The notes under the pieces: model-generated | What the model was told of the DNA's origin: nothing | Seen by the model: only the letters and a program-made list of their open reading frames with translations | Databases searched by the model: none | Assembly (NCBI GenBank): GCA_959596515.1 | Contig: CAUFXR010000037.1 | Location: 1 to 22,603, forward strand | Origin: an uncultured Oscillospiraceae bacterium | GTDB taxonomy: Bacteria; Bacillota; Clostridia; Oscillospirales; Acutalibacteraceae | Direction of reading: 5' to 3' | DNA length: 22,603 nt | Program-made: the position numbers and the translations under genes | Shown here: positions 14,091 to 21,687 of the stretch, piece after piece | Position numbering within the stretch: position 1 is the first letter of the stretch | Layout: every line of letters begins with the position of its first letter

Positions 14091-16172
14091 GTGAAACAGT
14101 ACAACGCAAAAAATATTCTAAATATCGCCCTGGCAGGCCATGGCGGGGCGGGTAAGACCTCTATTATTGAATCGATGCTGTATCTTTCCGGTGCTTCTGA
14201 TAGATTAGGTAAGATTGCCGACGGAAATACAATTTGCGATTTTGATCCGGAGGAAGTAAAACGTAAGGCCTCTGTTTCTACGGCGGTGGCCCCGGTGGAA
14301 TGGAAAAATAAGAAGTTAAACTTTATCGACACTCCCGGCCTTTTCGACTTTGAAGGCGGCCTGTGGGAAGGCGTTCGGGCGGCGGATACGGTGATGATCG
14401 CGGTATCTGGTAAGAATGGCATTTCCGTAGGTACGGAAAAGGCGGTCAAAGCGGCTGACAGTCGTGGGCTTTCCAAGGTGTTTTTTGTCAACGGCTTGTG
14501 TGATGAAAGTGCCAGGTTCTATCGTGTGTTCGAGACCCTGAAAGCTTCTTTCGGTCCCTCTGTCTGTCCGGTAGTGGTTCCGTTTATTGTAGACGGCCAG
14601 GCGAACTGTTACGTGAATTTGTTGGAATATAAGGCTTATGCCTATTCTCCCGACGGCAAAGTGTCTGAGGTTCCCATGCCGGACATGGGCGATCGTCTGG
14701 AGGGCCTGCGGACCGCTATTTATGAGGCTGTAGCCGAAACCAGCGATGAGATGTTTGAAAAATACTTCTCCGGCGAGGCCTTTACCCCCGAGGAGGTTAT
14801 CGTAGGCGTCAGTCAGGGTGTCAAAAGCGGTGCCATTAGCCCGGTGTTCTGTGGCGACGCCATCAATACTTTTGGTATCGACCAGCTGCTGAACGGCTTG
14901 GTGTGGCTGGCTCCGTCCGCGGCGGAAAAAAGCGACGAGATTGGTCTGGATCCCGACGGCAATATGGTGGAGCTTTCTGTCAATGAGGACGGCGCTCCCG
15001 CCGCTATTGTGTTTAAAACCATTGCAGACCCCTTTGTGGGAAAACTTTCCTATTTTAAAGTGATCTCCGGCAAGGTTTCTCCTGAAACCCCGCTTATCAA
15101 TATGCGTACCGGCAACCAGGAGAGAATCTCTAAGGTAATGACGGTGAAGGGTAAAAAGCAGGAAGACGCCGCCTATATCGGCGCGGGCGACATCGGCGCC
15201 GCCCCCAAACTACAAAATACCAATACCGGTGATACCCTGTGTTCTCCTGTGCGGAAGGTTACCTTAGATGGAGTTGAGTATCCCAATCCCTGTCTCTCTA
15301 TGGCGATTTACCCCAAGAAGAAGGGCGAAGAGGATAAGGTGGCTCAGGGCGTGGCACGTCTTTGTGAGGAAGATCCTACCATTCACTTCAAGAACAACCA
15401 GGAAACCCATGAGATGATCATTTCCGGTATGGGCGAGCAACATCTGGATGTGGTAGTTTCTAAATTAAAGAGTAAATTTGGCGTGGAAGTTGTTTTGAAG
15501 AAGCCCAAGATCGCCTATCGTGAGACCATTCGGAAAAAGGTTTCCGTTCAAGGTCGTCATAAAAAACAGACCGGCGGTCACGGACAATTCGGCGATGTTT
15601 GGATCGAGTTTGAACCCTGCGACAGCGATTCTTTGGAATTTGCCGAGCGGGTTGTAGGCGGCGCGGTACCGAAAGGCTTCTTCCCCGCGGTGGAAAAAGG
15701 CTTGCGTGACTGCATCCAGAAGGGAACTCTAGCGGGCTATCCTATGGTGGGTTTGAAGGCGACTCTGTATGACGGTTCCTACCATCCGGTGGATTCTTCA
15801 GAAATGGCGTTTAAGATGGCGGCCGCTATCGCTTATAAAAACGGAATTCCGCAGGCGTCCCCCACTTTGCTGGAGCCAATCGGCAATCTGAAAGCCTGTG
15901 TGCCAGATGCTAACATGGGCGACGTGATGGGAGAAATCAATAAGCGCCGCGGTCGTGTTTTGGGTATGAATCCAGGAGAAAACGGAATGCAGATCGTAGA
16001 AGCTGACGTTCCAATGGCGGAAATGGATGACTTCGCCACCTTTATTCGTCAGTGCACTCAGGGCAGAGGTACCTTTACTTTTGATTTCGCCCGGTATGAG
16101 GACGCTCCGGCTCAGGTTGCCCAAAAGGTGATCGAGGAATCCAAGGCGGCCCAGGAAAGCGCAGGAGAATAA
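14091..16172 (+). CDS. Elongation factor G-like GTPase, divergent paralogue
   Basis: The 693-residue protein has the full EF-G domain order: G domain, domain II (about 290-390), and domains III-V with GRHKKQTGGHGQFGDVW and HPVDSSEMAFKMAA in domain IV. The P-loop is GHGGAGKTS (16-24). Two key points differ from translational EF-G: the His after DTPG is Leu (DTPGLFDF, 80-87), and the NKxD guanine-specificity motif reads NGLC (134-137) followed by Asp. Switch I has RKASVS where RGITI is usual. It therefore resembles the EF-G-like paralogues carried by many bacteria beside a canonical fusA. The start is GTG 14091, ten bases after AAAGGAG. The gene is flanked by its own promoter and terminators, with no str-operon neighbours (rpsL, rpsG, tuf). 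Codon use favours CGT and GGT, hinting at good expression. Confidence 0.9.
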   Translation: MKQYNAKNILNIALAGHGGAGKTSIIESMLYLSGASDRLGKIADGNTICDFDPEEVKRKASVSTAVAPVEWKNKKLNFIDTPGLFDFEGGLWEGVRAADTVMIAVSGKNGISVGTEKAVKAADSRGLSKVFFVNGLCDESARFYRVFETLKASFGPSVCPVVVPFIVDGQANCYVNLLEYKAYAYSPDGKVSEVPMPDMGDRLEGLRTAIYEAVAETSDEMFEKYFSGEAFTPEEVIVGVSQGVKSGAISPVFCGDAINTFGIDQLLNGLVWLAPSAAEKSDEIGLDPDGNMVELSVNEDGAPAAIVFKTIADPFVGKLSYFKVISGKVSPETPLINMRTGNQERISKVMTVKGKKQEDAAYIGAGDIGAAPKLQNTNTGDTLCSPVRKVTLDGVEYPNPCLSMAIYPKKKGEEDKVAQGVARLCEEDPTIHFKNNQETHEMIISGMGEQHLDVVVSKLKSKFGVEVVLKKPKIAYRETIRKKVSVQGRHKKQTGGHGQFGDVWIEFEPCDSDSLEFAERVVGGAVPKGFFPAVEKGLRDCIQKGTLAGYPMVGLKATLYDGSYHPVDSSEMAFKMAAAIAYKNGIPQASPTLLEPIGNLKACVPDANMGDVMGEINKRRGRVLGMNPGENGMQIVEADVPMAEMDDFATFIRQCTQGRGTFTFDFARYEDAPAQVAQKVIEESKAAQESAGE

Positions 16173-16215
16173 ACAGCAACATAGCTTACAAGGAAAACTG
16201 AAAATCATACATTAG

Positions 16216-16280
16216 GGAAAAGAGGAAAGCGGCAGAGAGAAAATCTATTTTAGATTTTCTTCCCACGATCCTCTTTTTCC
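16216..16280 (+). terminator. Nested hairpin downstream of the EF-G-like gene
   Basis: The outer arms GGAAAAGAGGA (16216-16226) and TCCTCTTTTTCC (16269-16280) pair with one bulge. Within them GAAAATCTA (16239-16247) and TAGATTTTC (16251-16259) form a nine-pair hairpin with a TTT loop. The T-rich outer right arm could act as the tail of the inner hairpin. It is probably the terminator of the EF-G-like gene. Confidence 0.6.
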
Positions 16281-16347
16281 TTGTCCGGACGGTTCTAAAC
16301 AAGTCGTGTCCCTTCATATAGATACAATACCAAAAGGGGGGCTTGTA

Positions 16348-17106
16348 ATGTTTGTAGTGTCTGTGAAAGCGTCAAAGAAGAAGCTTGTGATCGTATTGGC
16401 GGCGATCCTGGTGGTTTTGGCCGGCGCGCTGTTTTTTTTGCTAAGGAATGGTTCGGAAGAAGCGAAAGCGACAGGCCAGACCGGGGAATACAGCCTGACG
16501 GCGGCGGATGCCTCCCAGCGGATCGCCTTTTTACAGCAGTTTGGCTGGGAAGTTAAGGAGACGCCGATCGAACAGGTGGATGTCTTGCTGCCTTCTTCAT
16601 TTAATGATACTTATGAAAAATACAATGAGATTCAAAAAGAGCAGGGACTGGATCTTTTAAAATACGCTGGACTTACCTGTCAGCGTTATACCTATGAGGT
16701 GACCAATTACCCGGGAAAAGATTCCGGTGTGGTGGCGAATCTGTTGGTTTTGGACGGCAGGGTCATCGGCGGGGATATCTGTTCGGTAGAGTTAAACGGT
16801 TTTCTGCACGGTTTTGTCAATCCCAACGATACCGCCGCCTTGACGCAGGTTTCCCCGGGAGAAAGTATGACTTCTTCCCAGGAAGTTTCCGGCTCCAATA
16901 TGGTCAGTTCTGAAACCGCAGGTTTGGAGACTGGAAAAGAGTCAGCGGATGTTAACGGGCAGGCAAACAGTTCCGCGGCAGAAAGCGGACAGCAGACAGA
17001 GCTTGAGACGGCTTCTTCTCAGGAACCAAAATATCCTGTGGAAAGCAGTACGGAGCGGGAAACTTTAGCGCCGGATCCGGAGATGCCAAACGCCCCGGTG
17101 GATTAA
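16348..17106 (+). CDS. DUF4830 domain membrane-anchored protein
   Basis: This 252-residue protein starts at ATG 16348 behind AGGGGGG; an in-frame GTG at 16306 has no ribosome binding site. A short basic head (VKASKKK) leads to a membrane helix (LVIVLAAILVVLAGALFFLL), so the rest is outside the cell. Residues of about 45-160 form the DUF4830 domain, with AFLQQFGWEVKETPIE, DVLLPSSFNDTYEKYNEIQK, GLTCQRYTYEVTNYPG and VANLLVLDGRVIGGDICSVE. The final 80 or so residues are Ser/Thr/Glu/Gln-rich, low complexity and likely disordered. The family has no known function and is common in Clostridia; a role in the cell envelope is only inference. No promoter was clearly seen in the 75 bp between the upstream hairpin and this start. 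Confidence 0.82.
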   Translation: MFVVSVKASKKKLVIVLAAILVVLAGALFFLLRNGSEEAKATGQTGEYSLTAADASQRIAFLQQFGWEVKETPIEQVDVLLPSSFNDTYEKYNEIQKEQGLDLLKYAGLTCQRYTYEVTNYPGKDSGVVANLLVLDGRVIGGDICSVELNGFLHGFVNPNDTAALTQVSPGESMTSSQEVSGSNMVSSETAGLETGKESADVNGQANSSAAESGQQTELETASSQEPKYPVESSTERETLAPDPEMPNAPVD

Positions 17107-17133
17107 GAACTTATTTTCAAAATTGTCTGCATA

Positions 17134-17142
17134 TGCTATACT
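17134..17142 (+). promoter_or_regulatory. Extended -10 promoter element
   Basis: TGCTATACT matches the extended -10 form TGnTATAAT with one mismatch. No good -35 hexamer lies 17 bp upstream, as is common for extended -10 promoters. It would start a transcript near 17149 leading to the pseudouridine synthase gene. Confidence 0.5.
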
Positions 17143-17161
17143 AATATTCTAATTGACAGTT

Positions 17162-17197
17162 CAATCTCTCAATCGGCCGCGGACGATTGAGAGATTG
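17162..17197 (+). repeat. Perfect 14-bp hairpin at the start of the leader
   Basis: CAATCTCTCAATCG (17162-17175) pairs perfectly with CGATTGAGAGATTG (17184-17197) around an eight-base GC-rich loop. There is no T-run after it, so it is not a simple terminator. It sits about 15 bases into the predicted transcript. Confidence 0.8.
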
Positions 17198-17435
17198 GAT
17201 GAAATGGGGATTACGGCGTTTTACGGAGTGGCCACTGGCGGGAGATTTGCGACCAAGCTGGCGGCCGGAAATTCTCTTTGGGTTTTCCATACCCGCAAAA
17301 GGATCGCTTGACCCCAGAGAAGTTTTGCTATGCGCTTTTACGGTTCGAGAACCTCCGGATGATGTGCGTTCTGGTGAAAAAGAATGAGTGTTTTATGGAA
17401 AATACTGGGATACAGGGAATGGAATGAGGATGTTC

Positions 17436-18179
17436 ATGGAACGATTGGATAAAATATTGACTTCTCAAGGCGTGGGCAGCCGAAAAGAAGCGGCAAATTT
17501 GATCCGGCGCGGGTCAGTTCGTGTTAACGGCGCCTTAGTCTCCCGACCAGAGACTAAAGTCGATCCGGAACAGGATGAAATCATCGTGGATGGGAAAGCT
17601 CTGCGGTTTCAAAAGTATATCTATTTGATGATGAATAAACCTGCAGGCGTGGTATCCGCCAGCAGGGACTCCAGAGAAGTAACGGTGGTGGATTTGGTAC
17701 CAGATATTTTTCTTCGGCGGGGAATATTTCCCGCCGGAAGGCTGGATCGAAATACCACTGGGCTTTTGATTTTGACCAATGACGGGGAGTTTGCCCACCG
17801 GATGTTGTCGCCGAAAAAACATGTGTATAAACTTTATGAGGCGACGGTGGACGGGCCGGTGGGAGAGAGTGAGGTTGAGAAATTCGCGTCCGGAGTAATA
17901 CTGGAGGATGGCATGGTATGCCTGCCAGCCGGACTTACCGTAGTAAAAGAGGGATCTGTCAGTGAAACCCTGGTGGAAATCAGAGAAGGGAAATTCCATC
18001 AGGTGAAGAAAATGTTTTTAACTGTAGGAAGAAAGGTACTGCGGCTGAAACGGGTGCGAATAGGAAGCCTGGAATTGGACAAGACTTTAAAGGAGGGGGA
18101 ATGCAGGGAACTGACAAAAGAGGAACTGAAACTGATTTTTCAGGAAAAAACGGGCGATTTTGGGAAAAGAGAAATGTAA
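17436..18179 (+). CDS. RsuA/RluB-family rRNA pseudouridine synthase
   Basis: The 247-residue protein begins MERLDKILTSQGVGSRKEA, an S4 RNA-binding domain (residues 1 to about 60, with LIRRGSVRVNG and KVDPEQDEIIVDG). The catalytic domain follows, with YLMMNKPAGVVSAS, the active-site motif AGRLDRNTTGLLILTNDG (Asp is the nucleophile) and EGKFHQVKKMF. These enzymes convert a uridine of rRNA to pseudouridine; the KPAGVVSAS form and overall length fit the RsuA branch acting on 16S rRNA, but RluB-type cannot be excluded. ATG 17436 is chosen because the family starts MERLDK and GAGGA lies five bases upstream; ATGs at 17424 and 17430 are alternatives. It has a long leader before it and a 195-bp promoter region after it. 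Confidence 0.92.
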   Translation: MERLDKILTSQGVGSRKEAANLIRRGSVRVNGALVSRPETKVDPEQDEIIVDGKALRFQKYIYLMMNKPAGVVSASRDSREVTVVDLVPDIFLRRGIFPAGRLDRNTTGLLILTNDGEFAHRMLSPKKHVYKLYEATVDGPVGESEVEKFASGVILEDGMVCLPAGLTVVKEGSVSETLVEIREGKFHQVKKMFLTVGRKVLRLKRVRIGSLELDKTLKEGECRELTKEELKLIFQEKTGDFGKREM

Positions 18180-18207
18180 ATAGTCAAATTTAACTAAATT
18201 TCCAAAA

Positions 18208-18297
18208 TTGGTTTGACAACTGTCCAATTTACCTAAAGACTGGTTTTAAAGTTTAGGCAAAACACAACTGTTAATTTGGTTTGAAATCTGTTATATT
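18208..18297 (+). promoter_or_regulatory. ugpC promoter region with a 16-bp direct repeat
   Basis: TTGGTTTGACAACTGT (18208-18223) and TTGGTTTGAAATCTGT (18276-18291) match at 14 of 16 positions, 68 bp apart. The second copy runs straight into an extended -10 (TGTTATATT, 18289-18297). The first copy contains TTGACA. The repeat may be a regulator-binding site at the ugpC promoter; ugpC starts about 75 bp downstream after AGGAGG. Confidence 0.5.
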
Positions 18298-18374
18298 AAT
18301 ATTCGTAAGAAAAAATGTATGGCCAGTGAGCGTACGCACCGTGCGGTCGGTCATAGATTCAGGAGGTTTGTATT

Positions 18375-19493
18375 ATGGCAAATGTATCTTTGAGACACGT
18401 TTACAAGATCTATTCCGGTGGTGTCACCGCGGTAACTGACTTCTGCTTAGAGATCGAAGACAAAGAGTTTATCATTTTGGTAGGTCCTTCCGGTTGCGGT
18501 AAGTCTACTACTCTGCGTATGGTTGCCGGTTTGGAAGAAATCAGCGAGGGCGAGCTCTACATAGGAGACGTCCTGGCCAACGATATCGCTCCTAAGGATC
18601 GTGATATCGCCATGGTGTTCCAGAACTATGCTCTGTATCCTCACATGACTGTGTATGACAACATGGCATTCGGCCTGAAACTCCGTAAGACCCCGAAGGA
18701 TGAAATTAAGCGCCGCGTAGAAGAAGCCGCCAGAATTCTGGACATCTCTCACCTGCTGGATCGTAAGCCGAAGGCTTTGTCCGGTGGTCAGAGACAGCGT
18801 GTTGCTCTGGGCCGTGCTATCGTTCGTGATCCTAAGGTATTCCTTCTGGACGAACCGCTTTCCAACTTGGATGCTAAGCTGCGTGCTCAGATGAGAACTG
18901 AGATCGCCAAGCTGCATAAGAGACTGGGCACTACCTTCATCTATGTAACTCACGACCAGACCGAGGCTATGACCATGGGTGATAGAATCGTGGTTATGAA
19001 GGACGGTTTCATTCAGCAGGTTGATTCTCCGCAAAATCTGTATGAGAAGCCCTGCAATGAGTTCGTAGCCGGATTCATGGGTTCTCCTCAAATGAACTTC
19101 ATCGATGCCACCGTTTCCAAGGAAGGCGCCGATTATTATTTGACCTTTGGTGTTAATACCGTTAAGGTTCCCGCCGCAAAGAATAAGGACGATGTTTTGG
19201 CTCCTTATGTGGGCAAGGAAGTTACCTTTGGTATCCGTCCTGAGGATGTTCATGATGAGCCTGAGTTCATCGAGAAGTCTCCTGAGACTCTGGTAAAGGC
19301 TGTTGTAGAAGTTACCGAGCTGATGGGCGCTGAGACTTATCTGTATTTGAACATTGAGGGCAACGCTGTTACTGCTCGTGTTGAGCCTACTTCTACTGCG
19401 AAGAGCGGCGATGAAATCTCTGTTGCTCTGGATATGAACAAGATGCATCTGTTCGATAAAGAGACTGAGAAAGCGATTCTGCACTACGAATAA
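18375..19493 (+). CDS. ugpC: Multiple-sugar ABC transporter ATP-binding protein, UgpC/MsmK type
   Basis: The 372-residue ATPase has Walker A GPSGCGKST (37-45), Q-loop FQNYALYPH (82-90), signature LSGGQRQRVALGRA (135-148), Walker B VFLLDEP (155-161), the H-loop VTHDQTEAMTMGDR (His 193) and a C-terminal regulatory TOBE region with FGIRPEDVHDEP. It belongs to the CUT1 carbohydrate importer ATPases (UgpC, MalK, MsmK), which power uptake of sugars or glycerol-3-phosphate. No permease or binding-protein gene is adjacent, so it is an orphan that probably serves several importers, as MsmK does in streptococci. Codon use is strongly biased (CGT, GGT, GCT, AAG), consistent with high expression. AGGAGG precedes the ATG. 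Its own promoter and a strong terminator make it monocistronic; the long frame on the opposite strand is a shadow. Confidence 0.94.
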   Translation: MANVSLRHVYKIYSGGVTAVTDFCLEIEDKEFIILVGPSGCGKSTTLRMVAGLEEISEGELYIGDVLANDIAPKDRDIAMVFQNYALYPHMTVYDNMAFGLKLRKTPKDEIKRRVEEAARILDISHLLDRKPKALSGGQRQRVALGRAIVRDPKVFLLDEPLSNLDAKLRAQMRTEIAKLHKRLGTTFIYVTHDQTEAMTMGDRIVVMKDGFIQQVDSPQNLYEKPCNEFVAGFMGSPQMNFIDATVSKEGADYYLTFGVNTVKVPAAKNKDDVLAPYVGKEVTFGIRPEDVHDEPEFIEKSPETLVKAVVEVTELMGAETYLYLNIEGNAVTARVEPTSTAKSGDEISVALDMNKMHLFDKETEKAILHYE

Positions 19494-19511
19494 GTATAAC
19501 TTTGCTTTCCG

Positions 19512-19543
19512 ACAGGGCTGCCATTAGGCGGCCCTGTTTTTTT
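19512..19543 (+). terminator. Intrinsic terminator of ugpC
   Basis: ACAGGGCTGCC (19512-19522) and GGCGGCCCTGT (19527-19537) form an 11-pair GC-rich stem with one G-U and a four-base loop, followed by seven T. Confidence 0.93.
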
Positions 19544-19701
19544 AATGGTGCTCTGTTTAAAAATAAAAAAATTTTTTCTAATTGATGAAATGAAAAATTG
19601 TAAAAGATTTGAAACGTGTCAAATTCGCAATGAAATTATGAATACAATGTAAAATACAGCAAAAAAATATTGGAAACCGGCATTTTTTCTTGGTTTCACA
19701 G

Positions 19702-19730
19702 TTGCAAATAAGTTAGAAATTATGTAAAAT
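19702..19730 (+). promoter_or_regulatory. Predicted sigma-A promoter of the CdaR/PucR-type regulator
   Basis: TTGCAA (19702-19707), 17 bp, TAAAAT (19725-19730). It lies in an AT-rich gap of about 260 bp that also holds GAAACC/GGTTTC (19673-19697) and TTTGA/TCAAA short inverted repeats, possible operators for autoregulation. Confidence 0.65.
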
Positions 19731-19800
19731 GTAATTATTGTAATTGTACTATTTTCAGCCGGAAAGCTTAATTATTCAATAAAGTGAGGGAGAGTTCATC

Positions 19801-20886
19801 ATGTCAAACAGACTTTTTCAGGGCGTTATTCACCAGATGCGTGATGCCATCGACAGAACCATCGGAGTGATCGACGAAACCTCTGTGATTATTGCCTGCA
19901 GCGAACTGGGCAGAATCGGTGAGGTTAACGAGAGCATTACCCCCGATGTTTTAAACGCGCCCAGCACCTTTGTAATCAATGGCTATACTTACAAATCCTT
20001 TGGCAGTCGGCCTCGTCCGGAGTACGCTGTTTTTGTAGCGGGAAATGATGAAGCCGCTCAAAAATATGTGCAGCTTTTGGCGATTTCCTTAAGCAGCATC
20101 AAACAATACTATGATGAGAAATATGACCGAGGCAACTTTATTAAAAACGTGATTTTGGACAACATTTTGCCCGGGGATATTTACTTGAAGGCACGGGAGC
20201 TGCGGTTTAGCTCCGATGTCAGCCGGGTTTGCATGCTGATCAAAATCACCACCAAAACGGATATCTCCGCTTACGACATTGTACAGAACCTGTTCCCGGA
20301 TAAGAACAAAGACTTCGTCATCAATATCAATGAAACGGATATCGCTTTGGTAAAAGAGATCCGTACTGGGATCGATTCCAAAGACCTGGAAAAGCTGGCC
20401 GGCTCAATTGTGGATACTCTTTCCAGTGAATTCTACACACATTGCGTGGTAGGTATTGGTACTACCGTTACCGGTATCAAAGATTTGGCCCGCTCCTTTA
20501 AGGAAGCCCAGGTGGCTTTGGAGGTCGGAAAGGTATTTGATACCGAGCGCAGCATTGTCAGCTATGATAATTTAGGCATCGCCCGTTTGATTTACCAGCT
20601 TCCCACCACCCTTTGCGAAATGTTCCTGAAGGAAGTTTTCAAAAGAGGATCTATTGAGTCTCTGGATGCGGAAACCCTGTTTACCATTCAGCGGTTCTTT
20701 GAGAATAATCTGAATGTTTCCGAGACGTCCAGAAAGCTGTTTGTCCATAGAAACACTCTGGTTTACCGTCTGGAAAAAATTAAAAAATTAACCGGCCTTG
20801 ACTTAAGAGAGTTTGAAGACGCTATCGTATTTAAGGTAGCCTTAATGGTAAAGAAGTATTTGTCCGCTAACCCGGTCAAATATTAA
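19801..20886 (+). CDS. CdaR/PucR-family transcriptional regulator
   Basis: The 361-residue protein has an N-terminal sensory region (VIHQMRDAIDRTIGVIDE, resembling the sugar-diacid recognition part of CdaR), a middle GGDEF-like domain of the PucR group (about 135-265), and a C-terminal PucR helix-turn-helix (RFFENNLNVSETSRKLFVHR, then NTLVYRLEKIKKLTGLDLR). Such proteins regulate genes for sugar acids, purines or amino acids according to a bound metabolite; the ligand here is unknown. GAGGGAGAG precedes the ATG. It sits directly after the orphan sugar ATPase gene, separated by a terminator, which suggests but does not prove a link to carbohydrate control. It has its own promoter, and a hairpin lies between it and ftsE. 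Confidence 0.9.
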   Translation: MSNRLFQGVIHQMRDAIDRTIGVIDETSVIIACSELGRIGEVNESITPDVLNAPSTFVINGYTYKSFGSRPRPEYAVFVAGNDEAAQKYVQLLAISLSSIKQYYDEKYDRGNFIKNVILDNILPGDIYLKARELRFSSDVSRVCMLIKITTKTDISAYDIVQNLFPDKNKDFVININETDIALVKEIRTGIDSKDLEKLAGSIVDTLSSEFYTHCVVGIGTTVTGIKDLARSFKEAQVALEVGKVFDTERSIVSYDNLGIARLIYQLPTTLCEMFLKEVFKRGSIESLDAETLFTIQRFFENNLNVSETSRKLFVHRNTLVYRLEKIKKLTGLDLREFEDAIVFKVALMVKKYLSANPVKY

Positions 20887-20913
20887 AGTTCGAAAAGACG
20901 CAAGATCAATATT

Positions 20914-20952
20914 AGGAAACCCCTCTGCCTTTTTAGACAGAGGGGATTTCCT
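20914..20952 (+). terminator. Strong hairpin between the regulator gene and ftsE
   Basis: AGGAAACCCCTCTG (20914-20927) pairs with CAGAGGGGATTTCCT (20938-20952) with one bulged base and a ten-base loop. No T-run follows on either strand, so it may be a weak terminator, a processing site or an RNA-stabilising element. Confidence 0.55.
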
Positions 20953-21003
20953 GTGAGTTAAGCGCGAAAAATGTAGAAAGAAGAAATATGAGAGAGGCCC
21001 CCC

Positions 21004-21687
21004 ATGATTGAATTCAAAAATGTGTCCAAGGTTTATAACAACGGTACAGAAGCGTTGCGAAACCTTAGTCTGAGCATCGCCAAGGGCGAATTTGTGTTTA
21101 TTGTCGGCTCTTCCGGCGCTGGCAAAAGCACCTTCTTAAAATTGATTATGAGAGAGGAAGTTCCCAATTCCGGAGAAATCGTGATTAACGGCCGAAAATT
21201 ATCTACCGTCCGAAAGAGAGACGTTCCTTACCTGCGCCGCACCATGGGAATTGTGTTCCAGGACTTCCGCCTGATTGATAAAATGACCGTTTATGATAAT
21301 GTAGCGTTCGCCATGCACATCGTTGGCGCGAGTGACCGGGAGATCCGGAAAAGAGTGCCCTATGTGTTGGGACTGGTGGGATTGGAGAAAAAAATGGACA
21401 GCCATCCCGCTGAGCTTTCCGGCGGCGAACAGCAGCGTGTAGGCCTGGCCCGAGCGTTGGTGAATAATCCCAGCATGATTATCGCCGACGAGCCCACTGG
21501 CAATGTGGACCCGGCTATGTCCTATGAAATCGTAGAGCTTTTAACAGAAATTAACCGGCGCGGCACCACGGTGTTGATGGTTACCCATGAGCACGACCTT
21601 GTAAAACGGTTCCCCAGGCGCGTCATTGAGATTCAGGGAGGAACGGTTGTGGGGGATACCGGCTCGGAGGTGCGCGATGAATTTTAG
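21004..21687 (+). CDS. ftsE: Cell division ATP-binding protein FtsE
   Basis: The 227-residue ATPase begins MIEFKNVSKVYNNGTEALRN and has Walker A GSSGAGKST (35-43), Q-loop VFQDFRLIDKMTVYDNVAFA, signature LSGGEQQRVGLARA, Walker B MIIADEPTGNVDP and H-loop VTHEHD. The LIDKMTVYDN and FTSE-like length identify it among ABC ATPases. With FtsX it forms a membrane complex that drives cell-wall hydrolases at division or elongation sites. The ATG follows GAGAGG after eight bases. The ftsX start lies inside the end of this gene (11-base overlap), so the pair is translationally coupled. No separate promoter is obvious downstream of the hairpin at 20914-20952. Confidence 0.96.
   Translation: MIEFKNVSKVYNNGTEALRNLSLSIAKGEFVFIVGSSGAGKSTFLKLIMREEVPNSGEIVINGRKLSTVRKRDVPYLRRTMGIVFQDFRLIDKMTVYDNVAFAMHIVGASDREIRKRVPYVLGLVGLEKKMDSHPAELSGGEQQRVGLARALVNNPSMIIADEPTGNVDPAMSYEIVELLTEINRRGTTVLMVTHEHDLVKRFPRRVIEIQGGTVVGDTGSEVRDEF

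Larger units (their letters stand above)
17107..17435 (+). other. Leader region before the pseudouridine synthase gene; no clear gene
   Basis: This stretch has an extended -10 promoter-like element (TG at 17134, TATACT 17137-17142) and a perfect 14-bp hairpin (17162-17197). About 240 bases follow before the next start. No frame has a ribosome binding site and start together. Two frames read like protein: one from about 17150 up to a stop near 17311 (containing TIERLDEMGITAFYGVATGG), another from about 17310 to 17427 (LTPEKFCYALLRFENLRMMC). They could be one gene broken by a frameshift, or chance. A structured regulatory leader is the alternative. Confidence 0.45.

Noticed and set aside
18447..19484. 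Long open frame on the minus strand opposite ugpC (345 codons)
   Set aside because: It mirrors a clearly functional ABC ATPase with strong codon bias, has no ribosome binding site and reads as no known family.
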